A stretch of 64,000 nt of DNA, taken from assembly GCA_023954035.1 (NCBI GenBank), contig JAMLIT010000001.1, positions 1-64,000 of the forward strand, given 5' to 3'. The stretch comes from Burkholderiaceae bacterium (GTDB taxonomy: Bacteria > Pseudomonadota > Gammaproteobacteria > Burkholderiales > Burkholderiaceae_C). The position numbers were made by a program, and so were the translations under genes. The notes under the pieces were generated by a model. The model saw only the letters and a program-made list of their open reading frames with translations, was not told the origin of the DNA and made no database searches. This document shows positions 1-8,213 of this stretch, one piece after another (within the stretch, counting starts at the first letter, position 1; each line of letters opens with the position of its first letter).

Positions 1-446
1 TTGCGCGACAGCGATTCGGCCACGCAGACCGGCTTGTCGCTGCCCTCGCGCTCGACCGTCACCAGCCAGGCCATTTGCAGGCCATCGGGTGGCAGCGGTT
101 CGGACGATTGCAGCTGCAGGCGCGCGCGCAGCCGGCTGCCCACGGGCACCGGCGCCGTGAAACGCACGCGGTTGAGGCCGTAGTTCACCCCCATGCGCGC
201 GCCTTCGATGGCAATGCCCGTTTCGAAGAAACGCGGTATGAGTGAGAGCGTGAGAAAACCATGCGCAATGGGCGCACCAAACGGGCCCTGGCGTGCGCGC
301 TCGGGGTCCACATGGATCCACTGGTGGTCGCCGGTGGCTTCGGCAAACTGGTTCACCTGTTCCTGCGTGATGGTGATCCAGTCGGTCACGCTGACTTCCT
401 GGCCCACGCAGGCCGCGACTTCGGAGTAGGAATGAAAGGTTTTCAT
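1..446 (-). CDS. MaoC-family (R)-specific enoyl-CoA hydratase-like protein, 3' end beyond window
   Basis: Reading the minus strand from the ATG at 446 gives an open frame that runs off the window edge (148 residues seen, no stop). It is a single hot-dog-fold MaoC domain. The hydratase motif is visible: Asp40 and His45 within GDHQWIHVDPE, followed by a conserved GAPIAHGFLTLSLIPRF segment at about 58-72. Known members hydrate 2-enoyl-CoA in fatty-acid or aromatic-acid breakdown, or feed polyester synthesis; the substrate cannot be told from sequence. The family is usually 145-160 residues, so only a few residues should be missing. It stands apart from the ParA gene downstream on the same strand. 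Confidence 0.85.
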   Translation of the reverse strand, partial: MKTFHSYSEVAACVGQEVSVTDWITITQEQVNQFAEATGDHQWIHVDPERARQGPFGAPIAHGFLTLSLIPRFFETGIAIEGARMGVNYGLNRVRFTAPVPVGSRLRARLQLQSSEPLPPDGLQMAWLVTVEREGSDKPVCVAESLSR

Positions 447-503
447 GGTGCCAATGTAGCGCTGGCCCTGACGCGCCGTTGTCGGCCATGGGACAGGGCG
501 GGA

Positions 504-1124
504 TCACTCCGCGTCCAGCCACTGGCAGATGCCCTGCCACTGCTCCAGATCGCGCGCCACGCGGCCTGGAGCCACGTCGAACAAGGTGAGCCCGTGCGCG
601 GCCAGGTGCAGGTAGTTTTGCGTCGTGCGCAAAGTGCCCAGCACCGGCAGATGCAGGCCGTCCACGAAATGCGCCAGTTGCTCGGCGGCGCGCGTGCGCG
701 GGTCGACGCGCATGCCGACGATGCCCACCGGTGTATTGGCACTGGCCCGGTGCGCGGCCAGCTGGTCAAGAAATTCGCGGGTGGCAAAAATGTCGAACAC
801 GCTGGGCTGCAGCGGCACGACGATGCGGTCGGCCAGCTTGAGCACGTCTCCCAAGCGCCAGCCTGCAAGCCCAGCCGGCGTGTCGAGCACCACATGGCTG
901 GCGCCGCGCGGCGGGCGGGCGATGACGTCGGCGCTCACGTCCCAACTGCCGATGGGCCGCGCCGCCGCCGGGCGCAGGCCCAGCCACAGCTTGGCCGACT
1001 GCTGGCGGTCGGCGTCGCCCAGCAGCACCGGATGACCCTGGCTGGCCAGGTAGCCGGCGATGTTGGTGGCCAGTGTTGACTTGCCGACACCGCCCTTGGG
1101 GTTGGCGACCACGATCACAGACAT
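504..1124 (-). CDS. ParA/MinD-type P-loop ATPase (orphan)
   Basis: A 206-residue protein with the deviant Walker A motif KGGVGKST at residues 10-17 and a DTPAG switch segment at about residue 90, both diagnostic of the ParA/Mrp/MinD ATPases that position DNA or protein cargo by nucleotide-dependent dimerisation. An upstream ATG at 1136 is possible, but the ATG at 1124 has GGAG six bases upstream, so I chose it. No parB, parS-like site or cellulose/chemotaxis partner is adjacent, so the cargo is unknown. It is an orphan ParA of the short, about 210-residue class common in Burkholderiales. Confidence 0.85.
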   Translation of the reverse strand: MSVIVVANPKGGVGKSTLATNIAGYLASQGHPVLLGDADRQQSAKLWLGLRPAAARPIGSWDVSADVIARPPRGASHVVLDTPAGLAGWRLGDVLKLADRIVVPLQPSVFDIFATREFLDQLAAHRASANTPVGIVGMRVDPRTRAAEQLAHFVDGLHLPVLGTLRTTQNYLHLAAHGLTLFDVAPGRVARDLEQWQGICQWLDAE

Positions 1125-1142
1125 GGGATGCTCCAAGTTTCA

Positions 1143-1197
1143 GGTAAAAATGGCCTTTAGCGCTTACTGTGTATGAGAATTTAGCTATCTCTTGTAT
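1143..1197 (+). repeat. Dispersed palindromic intergenic repeat, copy 1 (degenerate)
   Basis: It contains the family landmarks ATGGCCTTTAGCGCTTA and TTAGCTAT, although the second arm is poorly kept. It lies in the gap between the LysE-type gene and the ParA gene. See the finding on this repeat family for the other copies. Confidence 0.5.
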
Positions 1198-1211
1198 AGC
1201 AACCGTTGCCA

Positions 1212-1850
1212 TCAGGTGGGTTGCGCACCACGACGAACAAAAAACAGGCCCGCGCCCACCGCCATCAGCACGCCGCCAAACACCCGATTCTGGTTGCGCT
1301 GCGCGCGCGGGCTTTGCATCAGGCGGCGCAGGCTGCTGGCGCCCAGGGCGTAACCGTGCATCACGGTCAGGTCAATGACCACAGAAGTTGCCGCCATCAC
1401 CAGCAGTTGCAGCCACAGCGGCCGCGCGTCGGTCAGGAACTGGGGCAGCACAGCCACCATGAAGACGATGCCCTTGGGGTTGGTGGCATTGGTCAGGAAA
1501 CCGGTGGCAAAACGGCGCTGCCAGCGGCCTGCCGGCTCCACGGTGGTGCCCACCAGGGAAGCACTGGCACCCGAGCGCCACTGGCTCCAGCCCACGTAGA
1601 TCAGATAGCAGGCTCCGGCCACCTTGACCACACCAAACGCCAGCTCCGAGGCCAGCAGGAGCGAGCCCACGCCCGCCCCCGCCACCAGCAACAGCAGCAC
1701 CAGGCCCAGCTGCAGGCCGAAGATGGTGGCGGTGGTCTTGCGCACGCCGTAGGACAGGCCATGGCTCATGCACAGCACGGCGCCGGAGCCCGGCGAAAGG
1801 GCGATCAAACAGGTCGCTGCGACAAAAGCGAGCCAGGTAGACAGGTCCAT
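1212..1850 (-). CDS. LysE/RhtB-family amino-acid exporter
   Basis: A 212-residue, very hydrophobic inner-membrane protein with about five to six predicted membrane segments. The N-terminal segment contains the family's SPGSGAVL motif (about residues 19-26), equivalent to the SPGP signature of LysE/RhtB carriers, followed by the GL-YG-R segment. Members export amino acids or homoserine lactone-like solutes driven by proton motive force; the substrate is not readable. Length is normal. It is transcribed towards the ParA gene but separated from it by a repeat. Confidence 0.85.
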   Translation of the reverse strand: MDLSTWLAFVAATCLIALSPGSGAVLCMSHGLSYGVRKTTATIFGLQLGLVLLLLVAGAGVGSLLLASELAFGVVKVAGACYLIYVGWSQWRSGASASLVGTTVEPAGRWQRRFATGFLTNATNPKGIVFMVAVLPQFLTDARPLWLQLLVMAATSVVIDLTVMHGYALGASSLRRLMQSPRAQRNQNRVFGGVLMAVGAGLFFVRRGAQPT

Positions 1851-1971
1851 GGTGGGTGGAAATCAGAAAGAAACGGAACGGCAGCGGGGAATCGGGCAGG
1901 CATCTTAGAGCGTGACGGGGACCTGCGCATCGCCAAAATGCAAGAATCCACCGTCATTTTTGCGCACTTTC

Positions 1972-3879
1972 ATGCCCCACGACGCTCCTGCCTGGCTCAG
2001 CTATGCCTTTCTGTACCTGGCTGCGGCCGTGCTCACCGTGCCGGTGGCGCGCGCTCTGGGGCTGGGCGCCATCATCGGCTACCTGGCGGCCGGCATCGCC
2101 ATCGGCCCCTGGGGCTTTGGCTGGGTGAGCAATGTGCAGGACATCCTGCACTTTGCCGAATTTGGCGTGGTGCTGATGCTGTTTCTGGTGGGCCTGGAAC
2201 TGCAACCCACCCGCTTGTGGAGCCTGCGGCGCCCGGTTTTCGGCCTGGGAAGCGCACAGGTATTGGGCTGCGCCCTGCTGCTGTGTGCAGCTGCCCTGAT
2301 GGCGGGGTTTTCGTGGCGCGTGGCGCTGGTGGGCAGTCTGGGCCTGGCGCTGTCGTCCACCGCCATCGCGCTGCAGTCTTTGGGCGAGCGCAACCAGCTG
2401 CGCACCAGCAGCGGCGAATCGGCCTTTTCCATTTTGCTGTTCCAGGACATCGCCGCCATCCCCATGCTGGCACTGGTGGCCCTGCTGGGTACGCAAAGCG
2501 TGCAAGGCCAGCACACGCCCGCCAGCGTGGCGCTGGAGGTTTTCAAGATCGTCGGCGTGATCGCCGCCATCATCCTCGGTGGTCGCCTGCTGCTGCGCCC
2601 GCTGCTGCGCTGGATTGCGCGCAGCCGCACCCCCGAGATCTTTACCGCAGCAGCGCTGCTGCTGGTGGTGGGCATTGCCTACCTGATGGTGCTGGTGGGC
2701 CTGTCGATGGCGCTGGGGGCCTTTCTGGCCGGTGTGCTGCTGGCCGAAAGCGAATTCCGGCGCGAGCTGGAGACCGATATCGAGCCCTTCAAAGGCCTGC
2801 TGCTGGGCCTGTTCTTCATTGCCGTGGGCATGAGCATCGACTTTGGCGCCATGCTGCGCGCGCCGCTGACCGTGGCGCTGCTGCTGGTCGGCTTTGTGCT
2901 GCTCAAGAGCGTGGTGATTTATGCGCTGGCGCGGGCCGTGAAAATTCCGTACCAGGAGCGCCCGGTCTTCACGCTGCTGCTGGCGCAGGGCGGGGAATTC
3001 GCCTTCGTGGTGTTTCAGGCCGCCGCAGGCGCCGGGGCGCTGCCGGGCGGCATGGCCTCGCTGCTGATCGGCGCGGTGGCGCTGTCCATGCTGTGCACGC
3101 CGCTGCTTCTGGTGCTGCTCGACCGCTTCGTGCTGCCGCGCTACGCCGCCACGCTGCGCACGCCGCCCGAGGGTGAAATCTCCGAACCGCAGACGGCGCC
3201 CGTGCTCATTGCCGGGTTCGGCCGCTACGGGCAGATCGTGGCGCGCGTGCTGCTGGCCCAGGGCATTCCTGCCACGGTGCTGGACCACAGCGTGGACATC
3301 CTGGAAGTGGCGCGCACCTTTGGCTACCGCGTGTTCTACGGCGACGCCACGCGCCTGGACCTGCTGCGCATGGCCGGTGCCGCGCAGGCGCGCGTGCTGG
3401 TGCTGGCGGTGGACACACCGAGCGCATCACTCAAGATTGCGGCGCTGGCGCGCGAGCATTTTCCGCACCTCAAAATCGTGGCGCGCGCCCGCGACCTCAC
3501 GCACTGGAACGAGCTGCGCGACCTGGGCGTCGAGCAGGTGCAGCGCGAAGTGTTCGAGTCCAGCCTGGTCAGCGCGCGCAGCGTGCTCGAACACATGGGA
3601 CTGGAAGCCGCCGAGGCCGACGCGCTGCTGGCGCGCTTTCGCCAGCACAACATTGCGCTGGCCGACCGCATGTACCCGCACCACAAGGACCAGGCCCGCA
3701 TGATCGCCGTGGCCCGCGAAGGCCGCAGCCAGCTGGCCGAGCAGCTGGCCAAGGAGCGGGAAGAACGCAGCCTGCGCAGCGCGCAAGGCACGGGCTACCC
3801 CGGCTATGGGGAGGACGGGGGAGCGATGAATCCGGAGGACGAGCAGCCGCTCAAAACTTCAAGCAAAATTAGCCTCTAA
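1972..3879 (+). CDS. Kef-type K+/H+ antiporter (CPA2 family) with TrkA-N domain
   Basis: A 635-residue inner-membrane protein. Residues 1-380 form a 12-13-helix Na+/H+ exchanger domain, and residues about 400-520 a Rossmann RCK/TrkA-N domain with the nucleotide motif GFGRYGQ. The overall plan matches KefB/KefC, the glutathione-gated potassium efflux systems, but no kefF/kefG ancillary gene is adjacent, so I leave the symbol blank. The frame is open from 1912; I chose the ATG at 1972 because the protein there begins with the typical short leader into helix 1. Its last codons lie inside a dispersed repeat (3864-3913), so the C-terminal tail is repeat-encoded. Confidence 0.9.
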   Translation: MPHDAPAWLSYAFLYLAAAVLTVPVARALGLGAIIGYLAAGIAIGPWGFGWVSNVQDILHFAEFGVVLMLFLVGLELQPTRLWSLRRPVFGLGSAQVLGCALLLCAAALMAGFSWRVALVGSLGLALSSTAIALQSLGERNQLRTSSGESAFSILLFQDIAAIPMLALVALLGTQSVQGQHTPASVALEVFKIVGVIAAIILGGRLLLRPLLRWIARSRTPEIFTAAALLLVVGIAYLMVLVGLSMALGAFLAGVLLAESEFRRELETDIEPFKGLLLGLFFIAVGMSIDFGAMLRAPLTVALLLVGFVLLKSVVIYALARAVKIPYQERPVFTLLLAQGGEFAFVVFQAAAGAGALPGGMASLLIGAVALSMLCTPLLLVLLDRFVLPRYAATLRTPPEGEISEPQTAPVLIAGFGRYGQIVARVLLAQGIPATVLDHSVDILEVARTFGYRVFYGDATRLDLLRMAGAAQARVLVLAVDTPSASLKIAALAREHFPHLKIVARARDLTHWNELRDLGVEQVQREVFESSLVSARSVLEHMGLEAAEADALLARFRQHNIALADRMYPHHKDQARMIAVAREGRSQLAEQLAKEREERSLRSAQGTGYPGYGEDGGAMNPEDEQPLKTSSKISL

Positions 3880-3913
3880 CGCTTGACAATCAAGCGCTGG
3901 CAGCTATCTTTTT
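3864..3913 (+). repeat. Dispersed palindromic repeat, copy 2
   Basis: A well-kept copy: TAGCCTCTAACGCTTG, a short spacer, then AAGCGCTGGCAGCTAT, so the arms ACGCTTG and CAAGCGCT are inverted. It overlaps the stop codon of the Kef-type gene. Confidence 0.75.
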
Positions 3914-3964
3914 GTAAGCAATCTCCCAACCAACCACCGTCGTGCGCAGGGGATGGACTGGCGA

Positions 3965-5167
3965 TCACACCCGCTCCAGCAGCAGCGCAATCCCCTGCCC
4001 CACGCCAATGCACATGGTGCACAGCGCATAACGCCCGCCGCTGGCGTGCAGGCGGTTGACGGCCGTGGTCGCCAGGCGCGCGCCGCTGGCCCCCAGCGGG
4101 TGGCCCAGCGCAATGGCCCCGCCCCAGGCGTTGACGCGCGGGTCGTCGTCCTGCAGGCCCAACAGGCGCAGCACGGCCAGTCCTTGCGCGGCGAAGGCTT
4201 CGTTCAGCTCGATCACGTCCAGTTGCGCCAAGGACACGCCGCTCAGCGCCAGCAGTTTTTGCGTGGCCGGCGCCGGGCCGATGCCCATCACCCGCGGCGC
4301 CACGCCTGCCACGGCCATGCCGACCACCCGGGCGCGCGGCGTGAGCCCGTGCCGACGGGCCTCGCCTTCGCTGGCCAGCAGCAACGCGCAGGCTCCATCG
4401 TTGACGCCGCTGGCGTTTCCCGCAGTCACGCTGCCGCCGGGCCGCACGATGGGTGCGAGCCGCGCCAGCGCCTCCAGGCTGGTTTCGCGGGGATGCTCGT
4501 CCTGGCTGAAGGTGACGGCATCGCCCTTTTTTTGTTCCAGGGTGACCGGCGTGATTTCGCGTGCGAAGTGACCGGCCTGCTGCGCCGCGAGGGCATTGTG
4601 CTGGCTGGCCAGCGCCATCCGGTCCTGTGCCTCGCGGGATATGCCGTGTTCCTGGGCCACGTTTTCGGCCGTCTCGGGCATGGAATCCACGCCGTACTGC
4701 GCCTGCATCCGCGGGTTGACGAAGCGCCAGCCGATGGTCGTGTCGTAGACCGCGTTGCTGCGGCCAAAAGCGCTGTCCATCTTGGGCATGACGAAGGGCG
4801 CGCGGCTCATGCTTTCGACGCCGCCGGCAATCACCAGGCCCGCTTCACCCGCCTTGATGGCGCGCGCCGCCGTGCCCACGGCGTCCAGCCCCGAGCCGCA
4901 CAGACGGTTGAGCGTGGCACCGGGCACGTCCGCCGGCAGTCCCGCGAGCAGCGCGGCCATGCGCGCCACGTTGCGGTTGTCCTCGCCCGCCTGATTGGCG
5001 CAGCCACAGAGCACGTCGGACAGCTGGGCCCAGTCGACCCCCGAATTGCGCTCCATCAGGGCTCGAATCGGCAAGGCGGCCAGGTCGTCGGCCCGCACGC
5101 TCGAAAGCGCGCCGCCGTAGCGGCCAAACGGCGTGCGAATCGCGTCACAGATGAAGGCTTGGCTCAT
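3965..5167 (-). CDS. pcaF: Acetyl-CoA acyltransferase, 3-oxoadipyl-CoA thiolase type
   Basis: A 400-residue degradative thiolase, normal in length. The nucleophile is Cys90 in NRLCGSGLDAV, the second active-site histidine is His356 in GHPLGASGA, and the proton-shuttle cysteine is Cys386 in CTMCIGVG. Sequence style (AIRTPFGRYGG start, FGRSNAVYDTTIGWRF insert) fits the PcaF/PaaJ group, which cleaves 3-oxoadipyl-CoA to succinyl-CoA and acetyl-CoA at the end of the beta-ketoadipate or phenylacetate pathways. No other pca or paa gene is in the window, so a general beta-ketothiolase role remains possible. Confidence 0.8.
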   Translation of the reverse strand: MSQAFICDAIRTPFGRYGGALSSVRADDLAALPIRALMERNSGVDWAQLSDVLCGCANQAGEDNRNVARMAALLAGLPADVPGATLNRLCGSGLDAVGTAARAIKAGEAGLVIAGGVESMSRAPFVMPKMDSAFGRSNAVYDTTIGWRFVNPRMQAQYGVDSMPETAENVAQEHGISREAQDRMALASQHNALAAQQAGHFAREITPVTLEQKKGDAVTFSQDEHPRETSLEALARLAPIVRPGGSVTAGNASGVNDGACALLLASEGEARRHGLTPRARVVGMAVAGVAPRVMGIGPAPATQKLLALSGVSLAQLDVIELNEAFAAQGLAVLRLLGLQDDDPRVNAWGGAIALGHPLGASGARLATTAVNRLHASGGRYALCTMCIGVGQGIALLLERV

Positions 5168-5248
5168 GGGAGGCGCTCCGGCAAGTAGACCAGCTGCACT
5201 TTAACCAGTGCGGCCACGCGGACGTGCTGCCTGCGGGACAATGCAAGC

Positions 5249-5683
5249 ATGTTCAACCCCACCCAAGCCGACGTGCGCCGCTTCCTCTGTGGCGTGCACG
5301 CCAAAGCCGCTGCCCAGGCGCCCATGGAAGCGATCGAAACCCTGGCCAGCCTGTGGATTGCCGAGCATCCCGAATACCACGCCGAGCTGCAGGACGCCGA
5401 CGCCGCGGTCGCGCGCAATTACGACGAGGCGCCCGGGCGCAGCAACCCCTTCCTGCACTTGTCTATGCATCTTTCGGTGAGCGAGCAGTGCAGCATCGAC
5501 CAGCCGCGCGGCATCCGCCAGGCGGTGGAGCTGCTGGCGCGCCGGCTCGACTCGCTGCACGACGCCCACCACGCGGCCATGGAGTGTTTGGGCGAGATGC
5601 TGTGGGAGAGCCAACGCTCGGGCCGACCGCCCGATGGCGAGGCCTACGTGGCGCGCGTGCAGCGCAAGGCCACGCAGGATTGA
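5249..5683 (+). CDS. DUF1841-family protein
   Basis: A 144-residue soluble, mostly helical protein. The N-terminal FNPTQADVRRFL start, the central PFLHLSMHLSVSEQ block (about residues 71-84) and the His-rich HDAHHAAME block match what I know of DUF1841, a proteobacterial family of unknown function found next to cytochrome c4 in betaproteobacteria, as here (the cytochrome gene converges on it). No catalytic motif can be assigned. The start ATG at 5249 gives the family's usual length. Confidence 0.75.
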   Translation: MFNPTQADVRRFLCGVHAKAAAQAPMEAIETLASLWIAEHPEYHAELQDADAAVARNYDEAPGRSNPFLHLSMHLSVSEQCSIDQPRGIRQAVELLARRLDSLHDAHHAAMECLGEMLWESQRSGRPPDGEAYVARVQRKATQD

Positions 5684-5739
5684 TGCTCCTATTTTGAGAG
5701 CTTAAAGCCCAATATTCGCATGCGCTAGAGGCACATTTG
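5684..5739 (-). repeat. Dispersed palindromic repeat, copy 3
   Basis: On the minus strand it reads GTGCCTCTAGCGCATGCG, then a spacer, then AAGCTCTCAAAATAGGAGC. This is the same layout as the other copies, with a decayed second arm. It starts immediately after the DUF1841 stop codon. Confidence 0.55.
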
Positions 5740-5744
5740 GCAAC

Positions 5745-5766
5745 AAAAAACCCGCCGAAAGGCGGG
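5745..5766 (-). terminator. Rho-independent terminator after cytochrome c4
   Basis: On the minus strand a 6-bp perfect GC stem (CCCGCC/GGCGGG) with a four-base loop is followed by six Ts. It lies 24 bases past the stop of the cytochrome c4 gene. There is no T-run in the opposite direction, so it serves the minus strand. Confidence 0.85.
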
Positions 5767-5789
5767 CCTATGCGTGGCAGCCTGGCGGC

Positions 5790-6458
5790 CTAGCGAAAGC
5801 GCGACTCCGCCACCGTCTTGATATTGCCGTCCAGCGAGCCGATATAGCCGGCCAGCGCCTTGAGCTCCTTGTTCGTGAACTGCTTGGCAATGCCGCCCAT
5901 GATGGCGTTCGAGCGGCCGATATGGGGATTGTTGTCCGTCTTGTAGGCCTTGAGCGCGACGAACAGGTAGTCGGCATTCTGCCCGGCGATCTGCGGGTAC
6001 GAAGGGTCGATCGGCTTGGCGAAGTTGGCACCGTGGCAGGAGACACAAGCGCCCTTTTGCAGCAGCGCCGCGACCTCGGTCGAGGGCTCCCGCGACGGCG
6101 CCTCGGGCAGGGCCTTGGCGTCTGCCTGACCCAGCTGGGCGTAGTAGGCGGAAATGTCGGCGATGTCCTGATCGCTCAGCGAAACCGATACCGCGTGCAT
6201 GGTGGGGAAGCGCCGCTCGCCCTTGGCGTAGCCATGCAGCGCGGCAGCGATGTAGCCAGCGTTCTGGCCCGCGATTTTCGGAACCTTGTACACCTCGGGG
6301 AAGCTCGACTGGTAGCCCGCGATGCCGTGGCAGCCGATACACATCGCAATCTTGCCCTCGCCTGCCTTCACATCGCCCCTGACTTCCTGGGCCTGAGCCA
6401 CCGCTGCGGTCCCCAGAGCGACAGCCAGAGCGAATATCGTCGATAACGTCTTGTTCAT
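5790..6458 (-). CDS. Cytochrome c4 (dihaem, periplasmic)
   Basis: A 222-residue precursor with a Sec signal peptide (MNKTLSTIFALAVALG, cleavage near AQA at residue 23) and two haem-c sites, CIGCH at 40-44 and CVSCH at 138-142, one in each half of an internally duplicated protein. The axial methionines are plausibly in RRFPTMHAV and AIMGGIAKQ. Cytochrome c4 carries electrons in the periplasm to terminal oxidases. The frame stays open further upstream (to 6545), but only the ATG at 6458 places the signal peptide at the N terminus. Confidence 0.92.
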   Translation of the reverse strand: MNKTLSTIFALAVALGTAAVAQAQEVRGDVKAGEGKIAMCIGCHGIAGYQSSFPEVYKVPKIAGQNAGYIAAALHGYAKGERRFPTMHAVSVSLSDQDIADISAYYAQLGQADAKALPEAPSREPSTEVAALLQKGACVSCHGANFAKPIDPSYPQIAGQNADYLFVALKAYKTDNNPHIGRSNAIMGGIAKQFTNKELKALAGYIGSLDGNIKTVAESRFR

Positions 6459-6556
6459 TTTGCGCGCACAATCGTAGGAAAGTTCCGCCCCCAGGGCCCC
6501 ATTTGTCAGGCAATTATAGCCAGCGCTGTCAAGCCCGATAGTCAACTCTCTTTCAC

Positions 6557-7417
6557 ATGTCCACGAAATTCCAAGGCTCCAAGAACTACGTCGCCACCCA
6601 GGATCTGATGCTCGCCGTGAACGCGGCCGCCACGCTGCAGCGCCCGCTGCTGGTCAAGGGCGAGCCCGGCACCGGCAAGACCATGCTGGCCGAGGAGGTG
6701 GCACAGGCGCTGTCCATGCCACTTCTGCAATGGCACATCAAGTCGACCACCAAGGCCCAGCAAGGCCTGTACGAGTACGACGCAGTCAGCCGCCTGCGCG
6801 ACAGCCAGTTGGGCGGCGCCGAGAACGGCGAAAAGGTCAAGGACATCCGCAATTACATCGTGCAGGGCGTGCTCTGGCAGGCGTTCACGTCGGATGAGCC
6901 GGTGGCGCTGCTGATCGACGAAATCGACAAAGCCGACATCGAGTTCCCGAACGACCTGCTGCGCGAGATCGACCGCATGGAGTTCTATTGCTACGAAACG
7001 CGCGAACTCATCCGCGCCAAACACCGTCCGCTGGTCTTCATCACGTCAAACAACGAGAAAGAGCTGCCCGACGCTTTCCTGCGTCGCTGCTTTTTCCACT
7101 ACATCAAATTCCCCGAAGCCGACACCATGCGCCAGATCGTGGGCGTGCACTTCCCCACGCTCAAGAGCGAACTGCTGACGGCGGCGATGAAAACCTTCTA
7201 CGACGTGCGCAACCTGCCGGGCCTGAAGAAAAAGCCTTCGACCAGCGAGCTGCTCGACTGGCTCAAGCTCCTGGTAGCCGAGGACATTCCGCTGTCGGCC
7301 CTGCAAAGCCAGGACAACAAGGTGGCGGTGCCGCCGCTGGTGGGCGCGCTACTGAAGAACGAGCAGGACGTGAGCCTTTTTGAGAAACTGGTCTTCATGA
7401 ACCAAAGGAACAGATAG
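6557..7417 (+). CDS. MoxR-family AAA+ ATPase
   Basis: A 286-residue AAA+ protein with Walker A GEPGTGKT at 35-42, Walker B VALLIDEIDKAD near 120, and a sensor-1 region FITSNNEKELPDAFLRRC. MoxR ATPases act as chaperones that insert metal cofactors or mature complexes, typically together with a VWA-domain partner. Here the partner is the CoxE-type VWA protein at 8214, with an acetyltransferase gene between them. Length is typical for the subgroup. Confidence 0.9.
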   Translation: MSTKFQGSKNYVATQDLMLAVNAAATLQRPLLVKGEPGTGKTMLAEEVAQALSMPLLQWHIKSTTKAQQGLYEYDAVSRLRDSQLGGAENGEKVKDIRNYIVQGVLWQAFTSDEPVALLIDEIDKADIEFPNDLLREIDRMEFYCYETRELIRAKHRPLVFITSNNEKELPDAFLRRCFFHYIKFPEADTMRQIVGVHFPTLKSELLTAAMKTFYDVRNLPGLKKKPSTSELLDWLKLLVAEDIPLSALQSQDNKVAVPPLVGALLKNEQDVSLFEKLVFMNQRNR

Positions 7418-7424
7418 GCAGAAT

Positions 7425-7555
7425 TCCCCTGTGTCGCTTCGCTCCTGCGTGCCGCCGTCAGAGCCAAGGGCTCTTCGGGCACGTCCAAGCCTGCGCAGGC
7501 AGGCTTGGAGCCGCGGCCGGCCCAGGCCCGTGCGCGGGAGCCCTGGTGGGGAAGC
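7425..7555 (-). repeat. About 130-bp dispersed intergenic repeat, copy A
   Basis: On the minus strand it contains GGCTCCAAGCCTGC, GCAGGCTTGGACGTG, then CTCTGACGGCGGCACG and a GCGACACAGGGG end. The same ordered blocks recur on the plus strand at about 34940-35070. The core is palindromic (CCAAGCCTGC/GCAGGCTTGG). It fills the gap between the MoxR gene and the acetyltransferase gene. Confidence 0.8.
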
Positions 7556-7584
7556 GCCCTTTTCAAGCGCAACGACAAACCGAA

Positions 7585-8187
7585 ATGACCTTCGTTCAAC
7601 CCATCACACTGTGTGACCGCGGCGTGCGCCTGGAGCCCCTGGCCCTGGCGCACGAAGAGGGCCTGCGCGCCGCAGCCGCCGACGGCGCGCTGTGGAAGCT
7701 GCGCATCACCTCGGTGCCCGAGCCGCAGGACACCCGCGCCTATATCGAGAACGCACTGCAGATGCGTGCAGACGGCAGCCGCTTTGCCTTTGCCGTGCTG
7801 GACGACGCCACGGGCGACGTGCTGGGCAGCACCAGCTTCCATGACATCCTGCCCGCCGTCAAACGGGTGGAAATTGGCTGGACCTGGTACCGCAAAAGCG
7901 TGCAGCGCAGCCACGTCAACACCACCTGCAAACTGCTGATGCTGCAGCACGCCTTTGACCAGCTCGGTTGCCATGTGGTGGGCTGGCGCACCGACAACTT
8001 CAACTTTGCCAGCCAGCGCGCCATCGAGCGCCTGGGCGCCCGGAAAGACGGCGTCATCCGTGGACACGCCCTTCGCCGCGACGGGACCATCCGCGACACC
8101 GTGATGTACAGCATGCGCGCCGGCGAATGGCCCGAGGCACGGGCACAATTGCTATATCTTTTAGAGCTGCATGCGCAGTCTACATAA
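7585..8187 (+). CDS. GNAT-family N-acetyltransferase (RimJ/RimL type)
   Basis: A 200-residue GNAT protein. It opens with the RimJ/RimL-like VRLEPLALAHEEGL, has beta-strand FAVLDDATGDVLGSTSF, the IGWTWYRKSVQRSHVN acetyl-CoA-binding region, and the late NFASQRAIERLGARKDG motif common to ribosomal-protein and small-molecule acetyltransferases. The substrate is unknown. The ATG at 7585 gives the family N terminus; an in-frame ATG at 7546 lies in the upstream repeat. Its last 12 or so codons come from a dispersed repeat (8148-8205). It separates moxR from the VWA gene, possibly as a recent insertion. Confidence 0.85.
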   Translation: MTFVQPITLCDRGVRLEPLALAHEEGLRAAAADGALWKLRITSVPEPQDTRAYIENALQMRADGSRFAFAVLDDATGDVLGSTSFHDILPAVKRVEIGWTWYRKSVQRSHVNTTCKLLMLQHAFDQLGCHVVGWRTDNFNFASQRAIERLGARKDGVIRGHALRRDGTIRDTVMYSMRAGEWPEARAQLLYLLELHAQST

Positions 8188-8205
8188 GCGCTAGCGGCTG
8201 AAAAT
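8148..8205 (-). repeat. Dispersed palindromic repeat, copy 4
   Basis: On the minus strand it reads CAGCCGCTAGCGCTTATG, spacer, TGCGCATGCAGCTCT, AAAAGATATAGC. It overlaps the 3' end of the acetyltransferase gene and reaches to within 10 bases of the next start codon. Confidence 0.65.
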
Positions 8206-8213
8206 ACCGAAAA

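Noticed and set aside
1206..3176. Long plus-strand ORF over the LysE-type gene and the front of the Kef-type gene
   Set aside because: Low-complexity His/Gln/Arg composition, antisense to one real gene and out of frame with the other; a GC-rich shadow.
1954..3288. Minus-strand ORF of 444 residues under the Kef-type gene
   Set aside because: Composition is dominated by His and Gln and it is antisense to a well-supported membrane protein.
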